In this document: one piece after another, positions 1-11,539 of the stretch
Position numbering within the stretch: the first letter of the stretch is position 1
How the letters are laid out: each line of letters begins with the position of its first letter
Assembly: GCA_035578155.1 (NCBI GenBank)
Contig: JAPWDM010000012.1
Coordinates: 14,536,619-14,600,618 of the forward strand
Source: Brachynemurus nebulosus
Taxonomy: Eukaryota; Arthropoda; Insecta; Neuroptera; Myrmeleontidae
DNA: 64,000 bases
Direction: 5' to 3'
Program-made: the position numbers and the translations under genes
The notes under the pieces: model-generated
Seen by the model: the letters and a program-made list of their open reading frames with translations, nothing else
What the model was told of the DNA's origin: nothing
The model's database searches: none

Positions 1-175
1 TTGGTAACTACTGAAAAGTAAGTTCCAAAACAGAAATAATTAATGATAACGCCTCAAGCATTTATAAATTATGTTGCATATTGCTTCAAACTTCACTCAA
101 AAGTTATTTTATTTTTTTTTAGCCCATTTTTAAATAAAAGCTTTTTCTTAAAAAACATTGCTTCTACTTTATTAT
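1..175. repeat. R1 palindromic repeat, right half (copy i)
   Basis: This stretch matches the right arm and loop of the palindromic repeats at 4893-5225 and 63308-63618 (shared phrases AACGCCTCAAGC, TTATAAATTATGTTGCAT, AAATAAAAGCTTTTTC). The left arm would lie before the window. Non-coding; superfamily not recognised. Confidence 0.8.
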
Positions 176-228
176 ATTTTTGAACGTACTATTAGCTCTC
201 ACAATCACGGTACAAAATTCTGGAACAT

Positions 229-230
<2 letters not shown>

Positions 231-298
<68 letters not shown>
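231..298. repeat. (TA)n microsatellite
   Basis: Uninterrupted TA dinucleotides of about 68 bp. Just upstream (about 206-230) is a phrase, ACGGTACAAAATTCTGGA, that resembles the end of the foldback element at 40712-41317, so a relic of that family probably abuts the microsatellite. Sequence 299-518 holds nothing I recognise. Confidence 0.95.
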
Positions 299-301
<3 letters not shown>

Positions 302-515
302 AACAGACGTATATGTATATGGTATACAGTCATGTACCAAGATATTTAATTTCATCAGTATAGGTATGTATATATTTGTTTATGTATGTATTTTAATGTT
401 AATAATAATATCTTACATGCTTTTAATAAAGCTCGTAAATGTATGCTTTTATGAATTCCATTATTGATTAGATACACCACCTAATTTTGTTTCATTACAC
501 AAAAATTCAATTTTG

Positions 516-518
<3 letters not shown>

Positions 519-560
<42 letters not shown>
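519..560. repeat. (TA)n microsatellite flanking foldback element
   Basis: TA repeat immediately left of the foldback element at 561; the last TA would be its target-site copy. Confidence 0.95.
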
Positions 561-1432
<872 letters not shown>

Positions 1433-1742
1433 TATGTATTAAAAATTGTAAAGTAATAGTAAAGTCGATACGTAAAGTCAATGGTGGATTCAGGTTCGAA
1501 ATTAAAATACTTAATGGTGAAATGGTGAAATTGTACTAAAAAAATAGTACAATCTCAAAACGATTACTTTCTTCCAAGATTAAATATTTCTTTAATTTTA
1601 GTTTCCTTGAATCAAAAGGAAATATTGCTTTGAAACAAAAAAATATTGTTTTTGAAATAAAGAATTTTTTCAGCAGTCAAAGAAATATTTCTTTGGTTCA
1701 AATAAAAAGAAATCAACTTAGAAATATCAACTGCAGGTGAAA

Positions 1743-1930
1743 TTAAATAATATGAAAAATTTTTTGAACGACTTCCTGCAAAATTGTAAAAATCAAAAAA
1801 CCAACGTCGTAAATCACAAAATGAGTTACATAAAACTCATCATGTAACTCATTTTGTGATTTACGACGTTGGTTTTTTGATTTTTACAATTTTGCAGGAA
1901 GTCGTTCAAAAAATTTTTCATATTATTTAA
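1743..1930. repeat. Perfect 89-bp inverted repeat (palindromic MITE)
   Basis: Positions 1743-1831 and 1842-1930 are perfect reverse complements over 89 bp around a 10-bp loop. Each outer end is TTAA, so this could be a small TTAA-targeting element (TTAA, then ATAATATG... to CATATTAT, TTAA). The absence of any arm mismatch suggests recent origin or gene conversion between arms. Confidence 0.9.
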
Positions 1931-2780
1931 AAGAAATCAAAGTTGTTAGTTAATCTTTGAATAAAAAAAAAACATTCATGAGAGTGTAGCTTAATTAATA
2001 TCGATATAAAATTTGAATTTGTGTGTTTTTCAATCGCCTCTGTCAGGATTCTATTGATTTTTATTGCAATTTGAAGCGTAGTTAAAGTTTCACAAGACAA
2101 GCTACATTTTTTTGAACAAATTTTTTTGAACAAATTTTTCAATCTTTACCAACAAATACTCACATTTTTAACCCAGTGAGTGGCCCATAAAGTATTTTAA
2201 AGTGTGTTTTAAACGTTTGAAGTATGAAAATTATAATTGAAACGGACAAAGACAAGACTATTATCATTCAATCTAAAATCAAATGAGATAGAATAGACCA
2301 TATGTACTTGGATTTAATTATATATACAGTTAGAACAAAATGACCAGTTAAATTCTTTTTTTTCTTTTTTTTTATACTGGAAGTATAAGTATAGTCCACA
2401 ACAGTGGAGTTTGTTAGTTTTATTCTAAGTCAAATTCGTCTATATCACCCTATTGGGCTGCCATTTCTTGCAAACTTTGATCGTCGAATTGTAGTGTTTA
2501 GTATATGCAAAACTTTATATTTTTCCCATTTTTTATGACTCATAGCATCCCATATGTTGTTTTTATTCTATTTTTTATCATATTTAGAAATTTTCTACCT
2601 CTATTTTTCCATTGACTCTGTTGATATTATCCAAACTTCAAAAAAAAAAAAAGAAATGTTATATATTAGATGAATAGTATGTAAAACAAAACCTTGGATA
2701 CCTACAATATAATATGTATCCTGGATATGCTTCGTAACGTCCGCTCTACAGTTTATTCTATTTTTTTTTAAGTGAATTTC
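1931..2780. other. Unassigned AT-rich sequence
   Basis: No gene, element ends or strong repeat recognised in this 850-bp stretch; only homopolymer A/T runs. Confidence 0.6.
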
Positions 2781-2879
2781 CATTTTGGAAATTTACTTAT
2801 TACAGCGGGTGCCATGAAAAGACCTGAGCCCGGTACTATGGCAGAAATTTGTTTTGAGGCCTCGAGAAACCGAAAATGG

Positions 2880-2954
<75 letters not shown>

Positions 2955-3446
2955 ATGGGTGTCTGCGCGATAACTCTCGAACGAAGCCTCCAATTGTTAC
3001 GAAATTTGGTTTATAGATGAAATGTCCCAATAGCTTGGATAAGTTTGTCAGCCAGATAGATCCGATTTTTGGAAGCAAAATTTTAGCCAATTTTTGCCAA
3101 TTTTAATGGTTTTTTGTAACATTTGGCCAGATTTCAAATTTTTTTTCTTTTTTCTTACACCGTTGAAAAGACCGTAAAAAATTATATAAGACAAGCTTTT
3201 ATAACATTGTTCTAAGTGAACTAGCTTTTGAGAAAAATTAGAAAATTTGCTGAATTTCTTTACAATAAATGCTTCATCGTTTTTATCACTAGTCCAATAA
3301 CAATATTTATATCTGTTTCATTTTTCAAAATAAAAATTAACTAACTTTTCAAGAACGCGTCATCATCGATTTTGAAAATTTGTTCGCTGTTACAGAGCTA
3401 AACTATTTCAGATGGATATAAGTTATGTTGTTATGTTGTAAAACTA
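2781..3446 (+). repeat. R2 dispersed repeat, copy 1 (first part)
   Basis: Matches 14545-15470: a ~100-bp block ending GAGAAACCGAAAAT, then a TA microsatellite (2882-2952), then TCTGCGCGATAACTCTCG followed by about 450 bp of weaker similarity. A third copy of the second block is at 26521-26760. No coding capacity. An internal block (TTTTGAAAAT...GAGCTAAACTATTT) is repeated at about 3370 and 3690, so the unit is partly tandem. Confidence 0.75.
2882..2952. repeat. (TA)n microsatellite inside R2
   Basis: About 71 bp of pure TA. The equivalent microsatellite in R2 copy 2 (14665-15140) carries two inserted MITEs. Confidence 0.95.
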
Positions 3447-3610
3447 CACGGAGAGAAAATTCCTATAAAAATTACTGTGCTCAACACTACAATCGACGTG
3501 TAACAGGCGAACATATTCAATTTTGTACGGAAAAAATTATAATCTTTCCGTGTTTGCCCAACTGATTTTGGATACCTTGGAACCTTTAAAAATTTAATTT
3601 CTTTTAAATA
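3447..3610. mobile_element. Truncated CACGGAGAG-type MITE
   Basis: Starts ACACGGAGAGAAAATTCC and follows the left arm of the complete palindromic MITE at 59405-59620 for about 100 bp (including GACGTGTAACAGGCGAACAT), then diverges. The right arm is missing. It lies within R2 copy 1. Confidence 0.7.
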
Positions 3611-3830
3611 CATAATATTTGCTATACTATATGAGATCCGCCAGGGTCTTGGGGACCCAAAAGTGCCAAAAATTAACTACTCAACCGATTTTGAAAATTT
3701 TTTCACTGTTAGAGAGCTAAACTATTTTAAATGGATACAAGTTGTTATATGAGATTCACCAGTGTCCAGTCTTTGGAAATTCACTATGTTATGCAGGATG
3801 CCATGACAGGGGTATTTTTTTTTCTTTAGA
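3611..3830 (+). repeat. R2 dispersed repeat, copy 1 (3' end)
   Basis: Ends with the R2 tail TTTGGAAATTCACTATGTT then GCCATGACAGGGGTAT. Related tails occur at 15420-15460 (+), 53210-53260 (+), 51270-51300 (-) and 55484-55540 (-). Sequence 3831-4108 shows nothing recognisable. Confidence 0.65.
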
Positions 3831-4116
3831 TTCCTATGCAATCAAAATATTGTTGTTATATTTTATACGTACTACCTACTTGCTACATTTTTTTTATCTT
3901 TGTTATAAAAAACCGTATGAAAAAAAAAATTTATCTCCAGAGGTAGCTGCTGCGAGTGGGGGGAGGGGCGAAGCCGTAGCCATTTAGGTAGCGACGACAT
4001 GCGAAAAATGTTAGTGAAAATGGAAAATTTATTAGAAAGTGTAGTTAGTGAAAGCTTTGAGTTTTAATTATTTTCATATTTGTCTTTGTTTTATTAAATC
4101 CCTAGTTAGTTTAGGA

Positions 4117-4773
4117 CAGTGTTTCTCAATCGTCGCTCCGCGAAAGTATTTCAACGGTCCATAGAAAGATGTGTGAATTACTATGGGTGGAAATGATACC
4201 AAGCTACAAGAATTTTATTTAAAATTAAGGAATTGCTTCTAAATATTTCTCCAGTGCTGAAAAAAGTGTCGATATTTACCTGAATTTTTGTTGTAGATCA
4301 AGTGGTCGGAAAACGACATTTCATATTACACGACCTAACATTATTCCAACTGGTGGCGGAAATTACTCGAAGTTACAAAAGTCTTATTAGAAATTAAATA
4401 ATTATTTTTAAATATTACTGTAATGCTTAAGAAAGTGTCGATATTTATCTGAATTACATTGTAGATCAAGTGGTCGGAATACGACATTTCATATTACACG
4501 ACCAAATGTTATTCCATAACTAAAGTTGAAAATGGTTCCAGGCTACAGGAATTTCATTTAAAATTAAAGAATTGGTTTTAAATATTACTCTAATGCTTAA
4601 GAATATGTCGACATTTATTTAAATTATACAGTAGATCAAGTGGTCGGAAAACGACATTTCATATTAAATATAAATAATGTAACTTAGAAAACTGATAATT
4701 CGATGTGATTGGTTCGCACAGAATTATCCGAGATTTTACCGTGCCGTGAACAAGAAATGGTTAAGAAACAGTG
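4117..4773. mobile_element. hAT-type non-autonomous element with internal tandem repeats
   Basis: Left end CAGTGTTTCTCAATC and right end complementary to CACTGTTTCTTAACC. Flanks GTTTAGGA (4109-4116) and GTTTAGTG (4774-4781) agree at 6 of 8 positions, as expected for a decayed 8-bp hAT target duplication. The interior holds three tandem units of about 165 bp, each with TAGATCAAGTGGTCGGAA and ACGACATTTCATATTA. No transposase. Confidence 0.8.
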
Positions 4774-4892
4774 GTTTAGTGCATAGTAATTCCGATTTTT
4801 GTTTCATGTAGTCATGAGTTCGGGTGTAGTTGATATATGTATGTTCAATAGGAAATATGCAGGTTTCTTTATAAAAACTGTAAAATATTTTT

Positions 4893-5225
4893 AAAATAAA
4901 TTAAAGTAAAAAAAATGTTTTTAAAAAAAAAGCTTTTATTTAAAAACGGGCTAAAAAATAAAATAATTTTTGAGTGAAGTTTGAAGCAAAATATGCAACA
5001 TAATTTATAAAAGCTTAAGGCGTTATCATTAATTATTTCTGTTTTGGATGTTTTGGATATAAGTGCAACTATTTTAATTTTCAGTGGTTACCAAACTTAA
5101 TTAAACGCCTCAAGCTTTTATAAATTATGTTCATATTGCTTCACTCAAAAAATATTTTATTTTTTAGCCCGTTTTTAAATAAAAGCTTTTTCTTAAAAAA
5201 CATTTTTTTTACTTTAATTTATTTT
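4893..5225. repeat. R1 palindromic repeat, copy ii
   Basis: Inverted arms 4893-5024 and 5104-5225 surround a ~79-bp loop. Arms share AAAAGCTTTTATTTAAAAA and the complement of AACGCCTCAAGCTTTT. Same family as 1-175 and 63308-63618; relative to copy iii the loop lies in the opposite orientation. Confidence 0.85.
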
Positions 5226-5590
5226 CTACTTTTTAGTCTAATCACAATTAATTTAAAAAAAAAATTAAAGAAGTAATTTTTTTTACCTATATTTAAATCG
5301 GTTAATTTACCCTAATCAAACATAACTATGGAAACAAAAAATTGCATATAAAATCAATGGACAATATTTGACAATTCGAAATTTCAAAAAATTGCATAGG
5401 ACTAAAAATCAACAATTTTGGTTTGGGGTAGATTTAGGGCAAAACTAATTATAGAATACTACATTGTCATCAAGGTTAGACATGTGTGGAAAATTTGAAA
5501 CCTCTAGCTGAATTAGAACTTGTCTAAATTTTGATTCCAAGATTTGATCTACACCAACATATTAACCTAGCAAGTTAAATAAAAGCTTTT
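5226..5590 (+). repeat. R1 outer segment, copy ii
   Basis: Matches the reverse complement of 62935-63307 (shared phrases AATTTACCCTAATCA, GACAATATTTGACAATT, AACAATTTTGGTTT). Shows that R1 is longer than its palindrome, about 700 bp. Sequence 5591-5870 holds nothing recognised. Confidence 0.75.
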
Positions 5591-5870
5591 AAATATACGT
5601 GGTATGAATAGGTATAGGCCAAATTAATTAAAAACATCATCGTAGGTTTAGAAATCGTATGTAAAAATGGGTACGTCTAATTTTGCTTAATTTGTGGCAT
5701 TAATTTTTCCTTAATTGTTTTGACGGATATTAAATATTTATATTTGTATTACTTCAAAGTCATGTTGACATAAATTATTTTATCGTAAGTAGATAATAAA
5801 TAAATTATCCTTAAAATGATAAGAAAACAAACTTTGATTTTAAAATTGGTTTGAAAATAATTTATTATTA

Positions 5871-6345
5871 CAGGTAAAGTTTTTTTGTGCGGTGGATACG
5901 GACCGCATAAAAAAAAATCGCACAAAAAAAATGTATATTCAAAAACATAAATAGCTATAAAAAAAGTTTCGTCGAAAATATATAACTTAGAACGCTCGAA
6001 ACCTGACAATTTGCTTATAAGTTGCATTTCTAAATAAGATGATAAATTATTAATTTACACATAAGAACAATTTATTTCATTTTTATTTATAATATTATGA
6101 AAATTCTGAAAAATACATCTATAAAAAAATTTAATGATGCAATAACTTATATTCTTATGCAATGTAGGTACTGATTAAACACTTAAAAACCACTAAAAAT
6201 TAATTTTTTCAAAGAAAGTTATTATAGTTACCTAATGTTTAATTTTTTTACTTTCTTTCGCTTTTGATTTACATTATGCACTTTAATGAAAGTTTTTTCA
6301 AAAACCGCATAAAAAATTTCGCATAAAAACAATTTCACAAAAAAT
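5871..6345. mobile_element. GCATAAAAA-type TA-flanked element, copy 1
   Basis: Begins after TA with CAGGTAAAGTTTTTTTG and repeated motifs of the type CCGCATAAAAAA and CGCACAAAAAA at both ends. The body matches 50631-51128 (for example CATAAATAGCTAT, TTTAATGAT/TTCAGTGCT, ACTGATTAAA). Fragments of the same family are at 32341-32500 and 61342-61470. The right terminus is degenerate. TIRs starting CAG and TA targets resemble pogo/Tigger elements; no transposase is present. Confidence 0.7.
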
Positions 6346-6360
6346 ATCTATATGTATTAC

Positions 6361-7280
6361 ATATATATTTTTTCCCCGCATTTTTGTTACTAGCTTAACG
6401 GCGACTCATTCAATAGAGTCCTGTCTTTCAAATAGGTATATTTGTGTTACTTCGAATCGGTTACGAGAGTGTCATAGAAGTTTTAGCTTTAAGCGTGTGG
6501 TCTTAAGCGCACTTACATTTTATTTTGATAAGTATAAAATTATTTAAAGAAAACATTATAAATTGTTACTGGTGAACAGGAAAGAAGCATTTATGTCATA
6601 AAAGAAAGAACACACTTCCTGTTATATGATCGAAACTATTATGTAAATAAGCAATTTTATTCATACATAATGCATGTGAGTTTGATAGAGACGACAAATT
6701 ATTATTAGTCATTCCTTTGAAATGTCCTGTCTCAAACATTATCCCTACTCCTGCTAGGATATGTAAGAAGCTATATACTTATTTATGTTTTAAAATATTT
6801 TTTTTTTATTTAAAGAAATATGCTTTCATATTTTGACGAAAGAGGCGGCAAAGTAACATTAAAAATTTATGAGGTAATATTTATATGAAAAGTCACTATA
6901 CAGTCAATATCAGTGAAATCCATTGGGATCAGTTTTTAGTGTTCCGTATCAAAATTGGTACAGCGAAACACGTACGGATTCATTTCAATGTTCGATAGTC
7001 CTGTAATAGGTGAATTTCGCTGAAACTGTTCGACGTGAAAATTTTAAAAGCATAGAGATAGTGATTAGTGGCCCAGTTATACCTAATAGATTCAGGAAGT
7101 TCTTTGAAAAGTGGAAAACTAATTTTCCCCCAAGAGATATGTATAACTGCTTTGTTATTCGTTTACTAGTCGTATACTCACCCGATGGTATTTACCATCG
7201 GTAACATCTCAGGATGTCGGTCAATGTCAAAGTTTTATTAAATATTAGGTATTCATTTTAATAGCCATAGTAACATATGT
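6361..7280. other. Unassigned sequence
   Basis: No recognisable gene or element. A local inverted repeat, ACCCGATGGTATTTACCATCGG, lies near 7178. Confidence 0.5.
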
Positions 7281-7761
7281 TTTTATTACTCATGCGGGAG
7301 AAGTACTAACTTGGCGCACACATTGTTGTACGCAAAATAGCTGTTTGCCCACTGTACTCTTCCCACATACTTTTTTGCTTGCGGAAAGTAAACTTTCCGT
7401 ACGCAAATTGACAATAAAAAACGCCAAATTTAATAAAAACACGCAAAACCGCCTCTTGATTTTTCATTTAAAAAATATTTCATAATTATTTCTATAGAAG
7501 CCACCAAGAAAATAATTTAAACAATATTTAATTTAAAAAAAAAAGACAAACACTCAAAAATATTATTTTAAAAAGGAATAAAAAATAGTAATAATAATGG
7601 AAAAAAGTATGTGAAACTCGTAATAAAAAATAGTATATGAAACCCGTGCAGGATGGTCGATTGCCCACTCGAGCGAATGAATGCACTCACTACGATCGTG
7701 CTCTCAACTTCGCTCTCGTGAGCAACCGACAGTTTCCCGCACTTATTGCATAATATACTAT
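7281..7761 (-). repeat. R4 hairpin-rich repeat, copy A
   Basis: Reverse-strand copy of a ~480-bp repeat also at 17711-18178 and 42067-42550. Shared landmarks are the CTCATGCGGGAGAAGTA hairpin arm, a TTGCG...GGAAAGTAAACTTTCC hairpin, the phrase TTTTCATTTAAAAAATATTT, and a GC-richer end with AACTTCGCTCTCGTGAGCAA and GTGCGGGAAA complement. The Harbinger element begins directly at its end (7763). Confidence 0.85.
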
Positions 7762-7762
7762 A

Positions 7763-8586
7763 AGGCTGCGGTTACATTGGATACGAATTCGTACGAAAAT
7801 TGATTCGTACAAGTTCGTACGGAATTCATTCGTACGACTGTGTGGTTACATTGGATACGGAATGGATACCGAATTCGTATTTAAATTTAAATTAAAAACC
7901 GTTAGTACATATTGCATGATATCAAACAATGGATCCAGTTACCGAATCTTATTTATTAGAATCACCGTTTCCAAAATTTCTAATTATAGAAAACAAACAA
8001 TTCTGGGTAAACGATTATTTATTATTCATGTATAGCAAAAGAAGCTGACTTCTGGAATTACTTTGAGGAAATTTTTCAAAACGAACAAAAATTTTTAGAA
8101 TACTTGAACATGTCGCAAGTCACATTCAATTACATTTTAAAATCTACTGAATTTCAGCTTCAATATTTAGTTAATTAATTTTTTATTACACATACTTAAA
8201 ATGTTTTTGTTAGGTTAGGTTAGTTTTATTATATCGTAATATATTTAATTAAAAAATTATCTAAACATTTCCTTTGCCACCTCATCCACAATTTTTTATT
8301 TAACTTTCTATTATGATAATATTAATGTTTTGATCCCTTAAAGACCGCCTTTGTGCAACAAAAATAATTATTTTTTCTATATCCATTGCATTTTTTTCGT
8401 ACGAATTCGCATCAAAAAACAAAATATTTTGGTCGTATCAAAAAGTCGTACGAGCTCGTACGAACGAGTCGTAAGCAGTGTAACCACGCATGTCTAAATG
8501 TATGCATTTGTTTAATTCGTATAAACTCGTACGAATTCGTACGAATAAATTTTCGTATGAATTCGTATCCAGTGTAACCGCTACCT
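7763..8586 (+). mobile_element. PIF/Harbinger-like element
   Basis: Terminal inverted repeats AGGCTGCGGTTACATTGG and (complement of the right end) AGGTAGCGGTTACACTGG continue into GATACGAATTCGTACGAAA-type sequence rich in ACGAATTCGTACG. TA (or TATA) flanks both sides. It encodes a transposase N-terminal remnant (7929-8178) with Harbinger character. The subterminal TTCGTACGAA repeats are palindromic and may be transposase sites. Confidence 0.8.
7929..8178 (+). pseudogene. PIF/Harbinger transposase N-terminal remnant
   Basis: An ATG at 7929 opens 39 codons ending at a stop (MDPVTESYLLESPF...FMYSKRS). A shift of frame continues at 8035 with EADFWNYFEEIFQNEQKFL and YLNMSQVTFNYILK, ending at a stop at 8176. 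The second block fits the conserved N-terminal pattern of Harbinger transposases (F..YF.E...D..KF..Y.RMS..TF..IL). The DDE catalytic region is absent. Either a frameshift or an intron separates the two blocks. Family placement rests on this pattern and on the element's ends. Confidence 0.65.
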
Positions 8587-8599
8587 TATATATCTCTAA

Positions 8600-8900
8600 T
8601 TTCAAAAATGACGAATTTTCATAAAAATTTTCATTCCCTATTTAACCCATTTAGGGGACGAATTTTCAAAAATCCTTTCTTAGGATAGAGGCAGATATAA
8701 GTATATCTGCTCCTATCTCTAACATCCCCCACTAATACATTATTCACTTCATTTTTTTAGTATACATAGCTTCGCCTAAAAGAACAGTTTTTAGTTGTGT
8801 TTTTCACCTGAGGATGGCGTAATGGCCGAAAGTCGACTCGTGTTTATACGATTTTTGTCGTGAAAAGTGACAAAGCAACGATCCCATTTTTTTTAATATG
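8600..8900 (+). repeat. Dispersed-repeat relics, including a GAxGATGG...GCCGAAA motif
   Basis: 8600-8780 contains ACCCATTTAGGGGACGAA, TTTTCAAAAATCC and TTTCTTAGGATAGAGGC, a phrase of a type common in insect dispersed repeats. 8812-8850 reads CACCTGAGGATGGCGTAATG then GCCGAAAGTCGACTCG, with a GGC/GCC stem. Related motifs are at 38885-38930 (-) and 62785-62825 (+). Confidence 0.5.
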
Positions 8901-8944
8901 GATTTTCACAAAATAAACCTTTCCAATATTAATTATTTAATATA

Positions 8945-10289
8945 AGGTACCTAAGGCATTTAAGGCCCAGCGGGTAATAAGGCCCATTAGCTATATTTCT
9001 TACCAAGAAAAGTTCTTTAACTTATCAACAAGTTTAAAATGAACTTTCAATCATTTCAAAAGCAGATACAAAAGTTGAGCTACTCAGAGTAACAAACTCA
9101 TGTCATATTTTAACAAACAAATTTAGAGGTTACATTTTCGTTCGTTGATATAAAAATTGTGCACATTGTGAGTGTTATATTAATGATTTTTTAAAGATAT
9201 CTTTCTTTCAAATTGTTATCAAAATTGAAAAAAATTAATATTCTTTAAGTTTTACATCAATTAATTTAGTTTATTTCTAAAGTATTTATATAAAATGTAT
9301 ATAAGCATAAATATTGACATGTTGATAATAAGGCCCATGCAAATTTTGTTTGGGCTTTATTACCAACACAATTAAAATCAAACACTACAAAGTCAAATCA
9401 ATTAAAACAGGTCTGAAGTCATTAACAAATGAAGCAAAATTAGACGCACAACTTAAATTACTATAGTTACTCTAATATAAAAATAACAAACAGGAAAAAA
9501 AAACAAAAACTAAGTACATTTAATTTTGCATTATTTGTTGCATTTGTTTAATGATACCAGATCAGTTTTAGTTGGTTTGGTCGAATTTTTATTTTTATTC
9601 CTTAGTGTTTGGAAGTATGGCTGATAAAAAGAAGAGAGCGTTGTGGTCTGAGGAAGCACTGGCATCAGCCTTAAGTTATGTCACTCGACATGGCAATCAA
9701 AGAGAGGTTGCAAGGAGATTCGGAATTCTAAGAAGAACTCTTAAACATTTATTTATTTCGACTTAATATATTCAAACACCTAGTACTTGACTTATTCGAA
9801 AAATATGATAAAAAAATTAAAAATTAAAAATAATGACTTAAGTAATTTTTTTTATTGTTGTTTTCAATAACAGTCACGCAGTCAAGCGGGATTCAAGGAT
9901 TTTCGAAACTTTTTTGAAGGTGTAAAAATAACAAAATATTTTGATATATAAGTTCAAGTTATTCTTAAAGTACTCTCAAGTTCAAGTTATTCTTAAAGTA
10001 ATTAAAATTCCCCAATTAATTTAAAAAAAAATAATAAATGTACTATTTCAGGCAGTTGTAATAGGTGGGCCTTATTTTCTACACCAGTCGGAAATAAGGC
10101 CCAATTGCAGACACTTTTTAGAATCAAATTTTTGACTTGTATAATTACAAATTCATTAAATTTTTTTAGGAATTTTTATCAAAAAATAAGTAAATTTTTA
10201 TAATGAAATACTATATTTTTGATATTTTATAAGATATATAAATAATAAGCAAATTTTGCTTAGGTGGGCCTTAATTGCCTTAGGTACCT
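8945..10289 (+). mobile_element. pogo-like element with dispersed AATAAGGCCCA motifs
   Basis: Ends are inverted (AGGTACCTAAGGCATTTAAG left; complement of right end AGGTACCTAAGGCAATTAAG), with TA on both sides (8943-8944, 10290-10291). The motif AATAAGGCCCA or its complement recurs at about 8978, 9330, 9351, 10064, 10093 and next to both ends. The interior encodes a psq-type helix-turn-helix remnant (9617-9766). Length 1345 bp, too short for an intact transposase. Confidence 0.8.
9617..9766 (+). pseudogene. pogo-like transposase, psq-type HTH remnant
   Basis: A 49-codon frame from an in-context ATG (MADKKKRALWSEEALASAL) shows the pattern of the N-terminal psq/CENP-B-like helix-turn-helix: W.EEAL..A...V...G...REVARRFGI.RRTL. 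The ATG at 9617 is preferred over upstream in-frame codons because the domain begins there. The frame stops just after the recognition helix, and no DDE domain follows before the right end. DNA-binding fragment only. Confidence 0.7.
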
Positions 10290-11187
10290 TATTTTCTCTT
10301 TACTTCTTTTTTTGATCCCTTTTAAAACTGATGTATTACACAAGCAATACTATATAATTCCAACAAATTTTTATCATTTGTATGTTCTTATTTCTCTGAA
10401 ACAGACTGTACATTAACAAAATAGTTTACTCTGTGTAAGTTTTATAACAAGTTTATGTTCTACATATACAAGATTTTACCGGGTCGAAAGTTATTGTCAC
10501 CAGTATTACGTACAAAACTTACTGTACAACCATTACAAAAACTTCAAGTACTTACATAATTTCTGTTGCAAAGATTTAATGTAAGTATTAACGTTAAATC
10601 CAACTATTTATGTAGCGGTATTGTGAAGGGACTTAACATTTGATTCATGTGGTAATAGACACGAATTGGTGCGGCAATGTTAAAACGGAAATTATCCGGA
10701 ATAATTTCCACAAGTGTTCACTATTTTGGCGAAACTATTTGTCTTTATCGATGTGTGTTTTAATACAAACTAAAAGAACACAATGTAGAATCACCAATTA
10801 TGTGAATTGATTTTATTCGAGTTAGTGGAATTAAAACAGTACTAAATATTCATTTGCGCTCAACGCTATGGTTTTGAACGGTGCGGTGGTTGTAATTAAT
10901 GCCAATGCTTACGGCAATACTATTAACGTAGCCATTAAGAACATTAATATAAATTTCAATTGTTTTGTACGTCTACAGATGGGAATTATCCGTAAAGAAA
11001 TTTGGTTAGTTTTTTTTTTTTTTTTGTATCAGAGTCGATGTTTTGGTTTACACAAAATAAAACATTCCTTTGTAACCAATTAATACGTTCTTTAAGAAGG
11101 AAAATAAAGACAATTTCGGGAATCTTTTTAACAAGGAAAAAATTGATCTAAATTTTTGAGGTTTAGCAGTTTATTTACTACTAGCTG
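10290..11187. other. Unassigned sequence
   Basis: No gene or element recognised. A 71-codon open frame starting at 10868 has no domain resemblance and low complexity at its end. Local inverted repeat GGAAATTATCCGGAATAATTTCC at about 10688. Confidence 0.5.
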
Positions 11188-11335
11188 TACCCGCAACTTA
11201 ATGAGAAGTATATAAGTGTAATAATTGGGTTTTTGAATAAAAAATAAATATCATTTGTTTTGTTTTATTTCAAATCTATATCATAAATAATACTGATAAT
11301 CAAAGGACCATTTTCTCAAAAATGTAGCAATCTGT

Positions 11336-11539
11336 CACCAGGGCGGCGACACAGGTAGTTGGGATTACATGTCTATAATCGAGATATTAATTTAACCAAC
11401 CAAAAATCACCTTCTGTTAATTCCACTTTAGCAACGAAATTTTCCAATTCGGTTACCTAGGAATATTGTTTGTTTTTTAGAAATTAATATTCCAACTATA
11501 GAGATGTAGTTCCGAATAACTCGTATCGTCGCCCTGGTG
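11336..11539. mobile_element. Small TIR element (CACCAGGGCG ends)
   Basis: Inverted ends CACCAGGGCGGCGACAC and complement of GTATCGTCGCCCTGGTG, about 204 bp apart. No clear target duplication. About 150 bp upstream, ACTAGCTGTACCCGCAAC (11180-11200) resembles the end of a widespread insect repeat often classed with Helitrons; I see no other Helitron feature. Confidence 0.6.

Noticed and set aside
158..349. Open frame rich in IYIYIY
   Set aside because: Translation of a (TA)n microsatellite; same for frames at 1209-1539, 2772-3020, 14595-14854 and 55311-55502.
4200..4670. CRISPR-like array
   Set aside because: Three long tandem units without short spacers; inside a hAT element in eukaryotic DNA.
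8386..8577. 63-codon open frame
   Set aside because: Lies inside the Harbinger right terminal repeat and simply reads the TTCGTACGAA repeats.
11180..11200. Helitron end
   Set aside because: Only a short phrase ACTAGCTGTACCCGC; no hairpin plus CTRR end or partner border could be shown.
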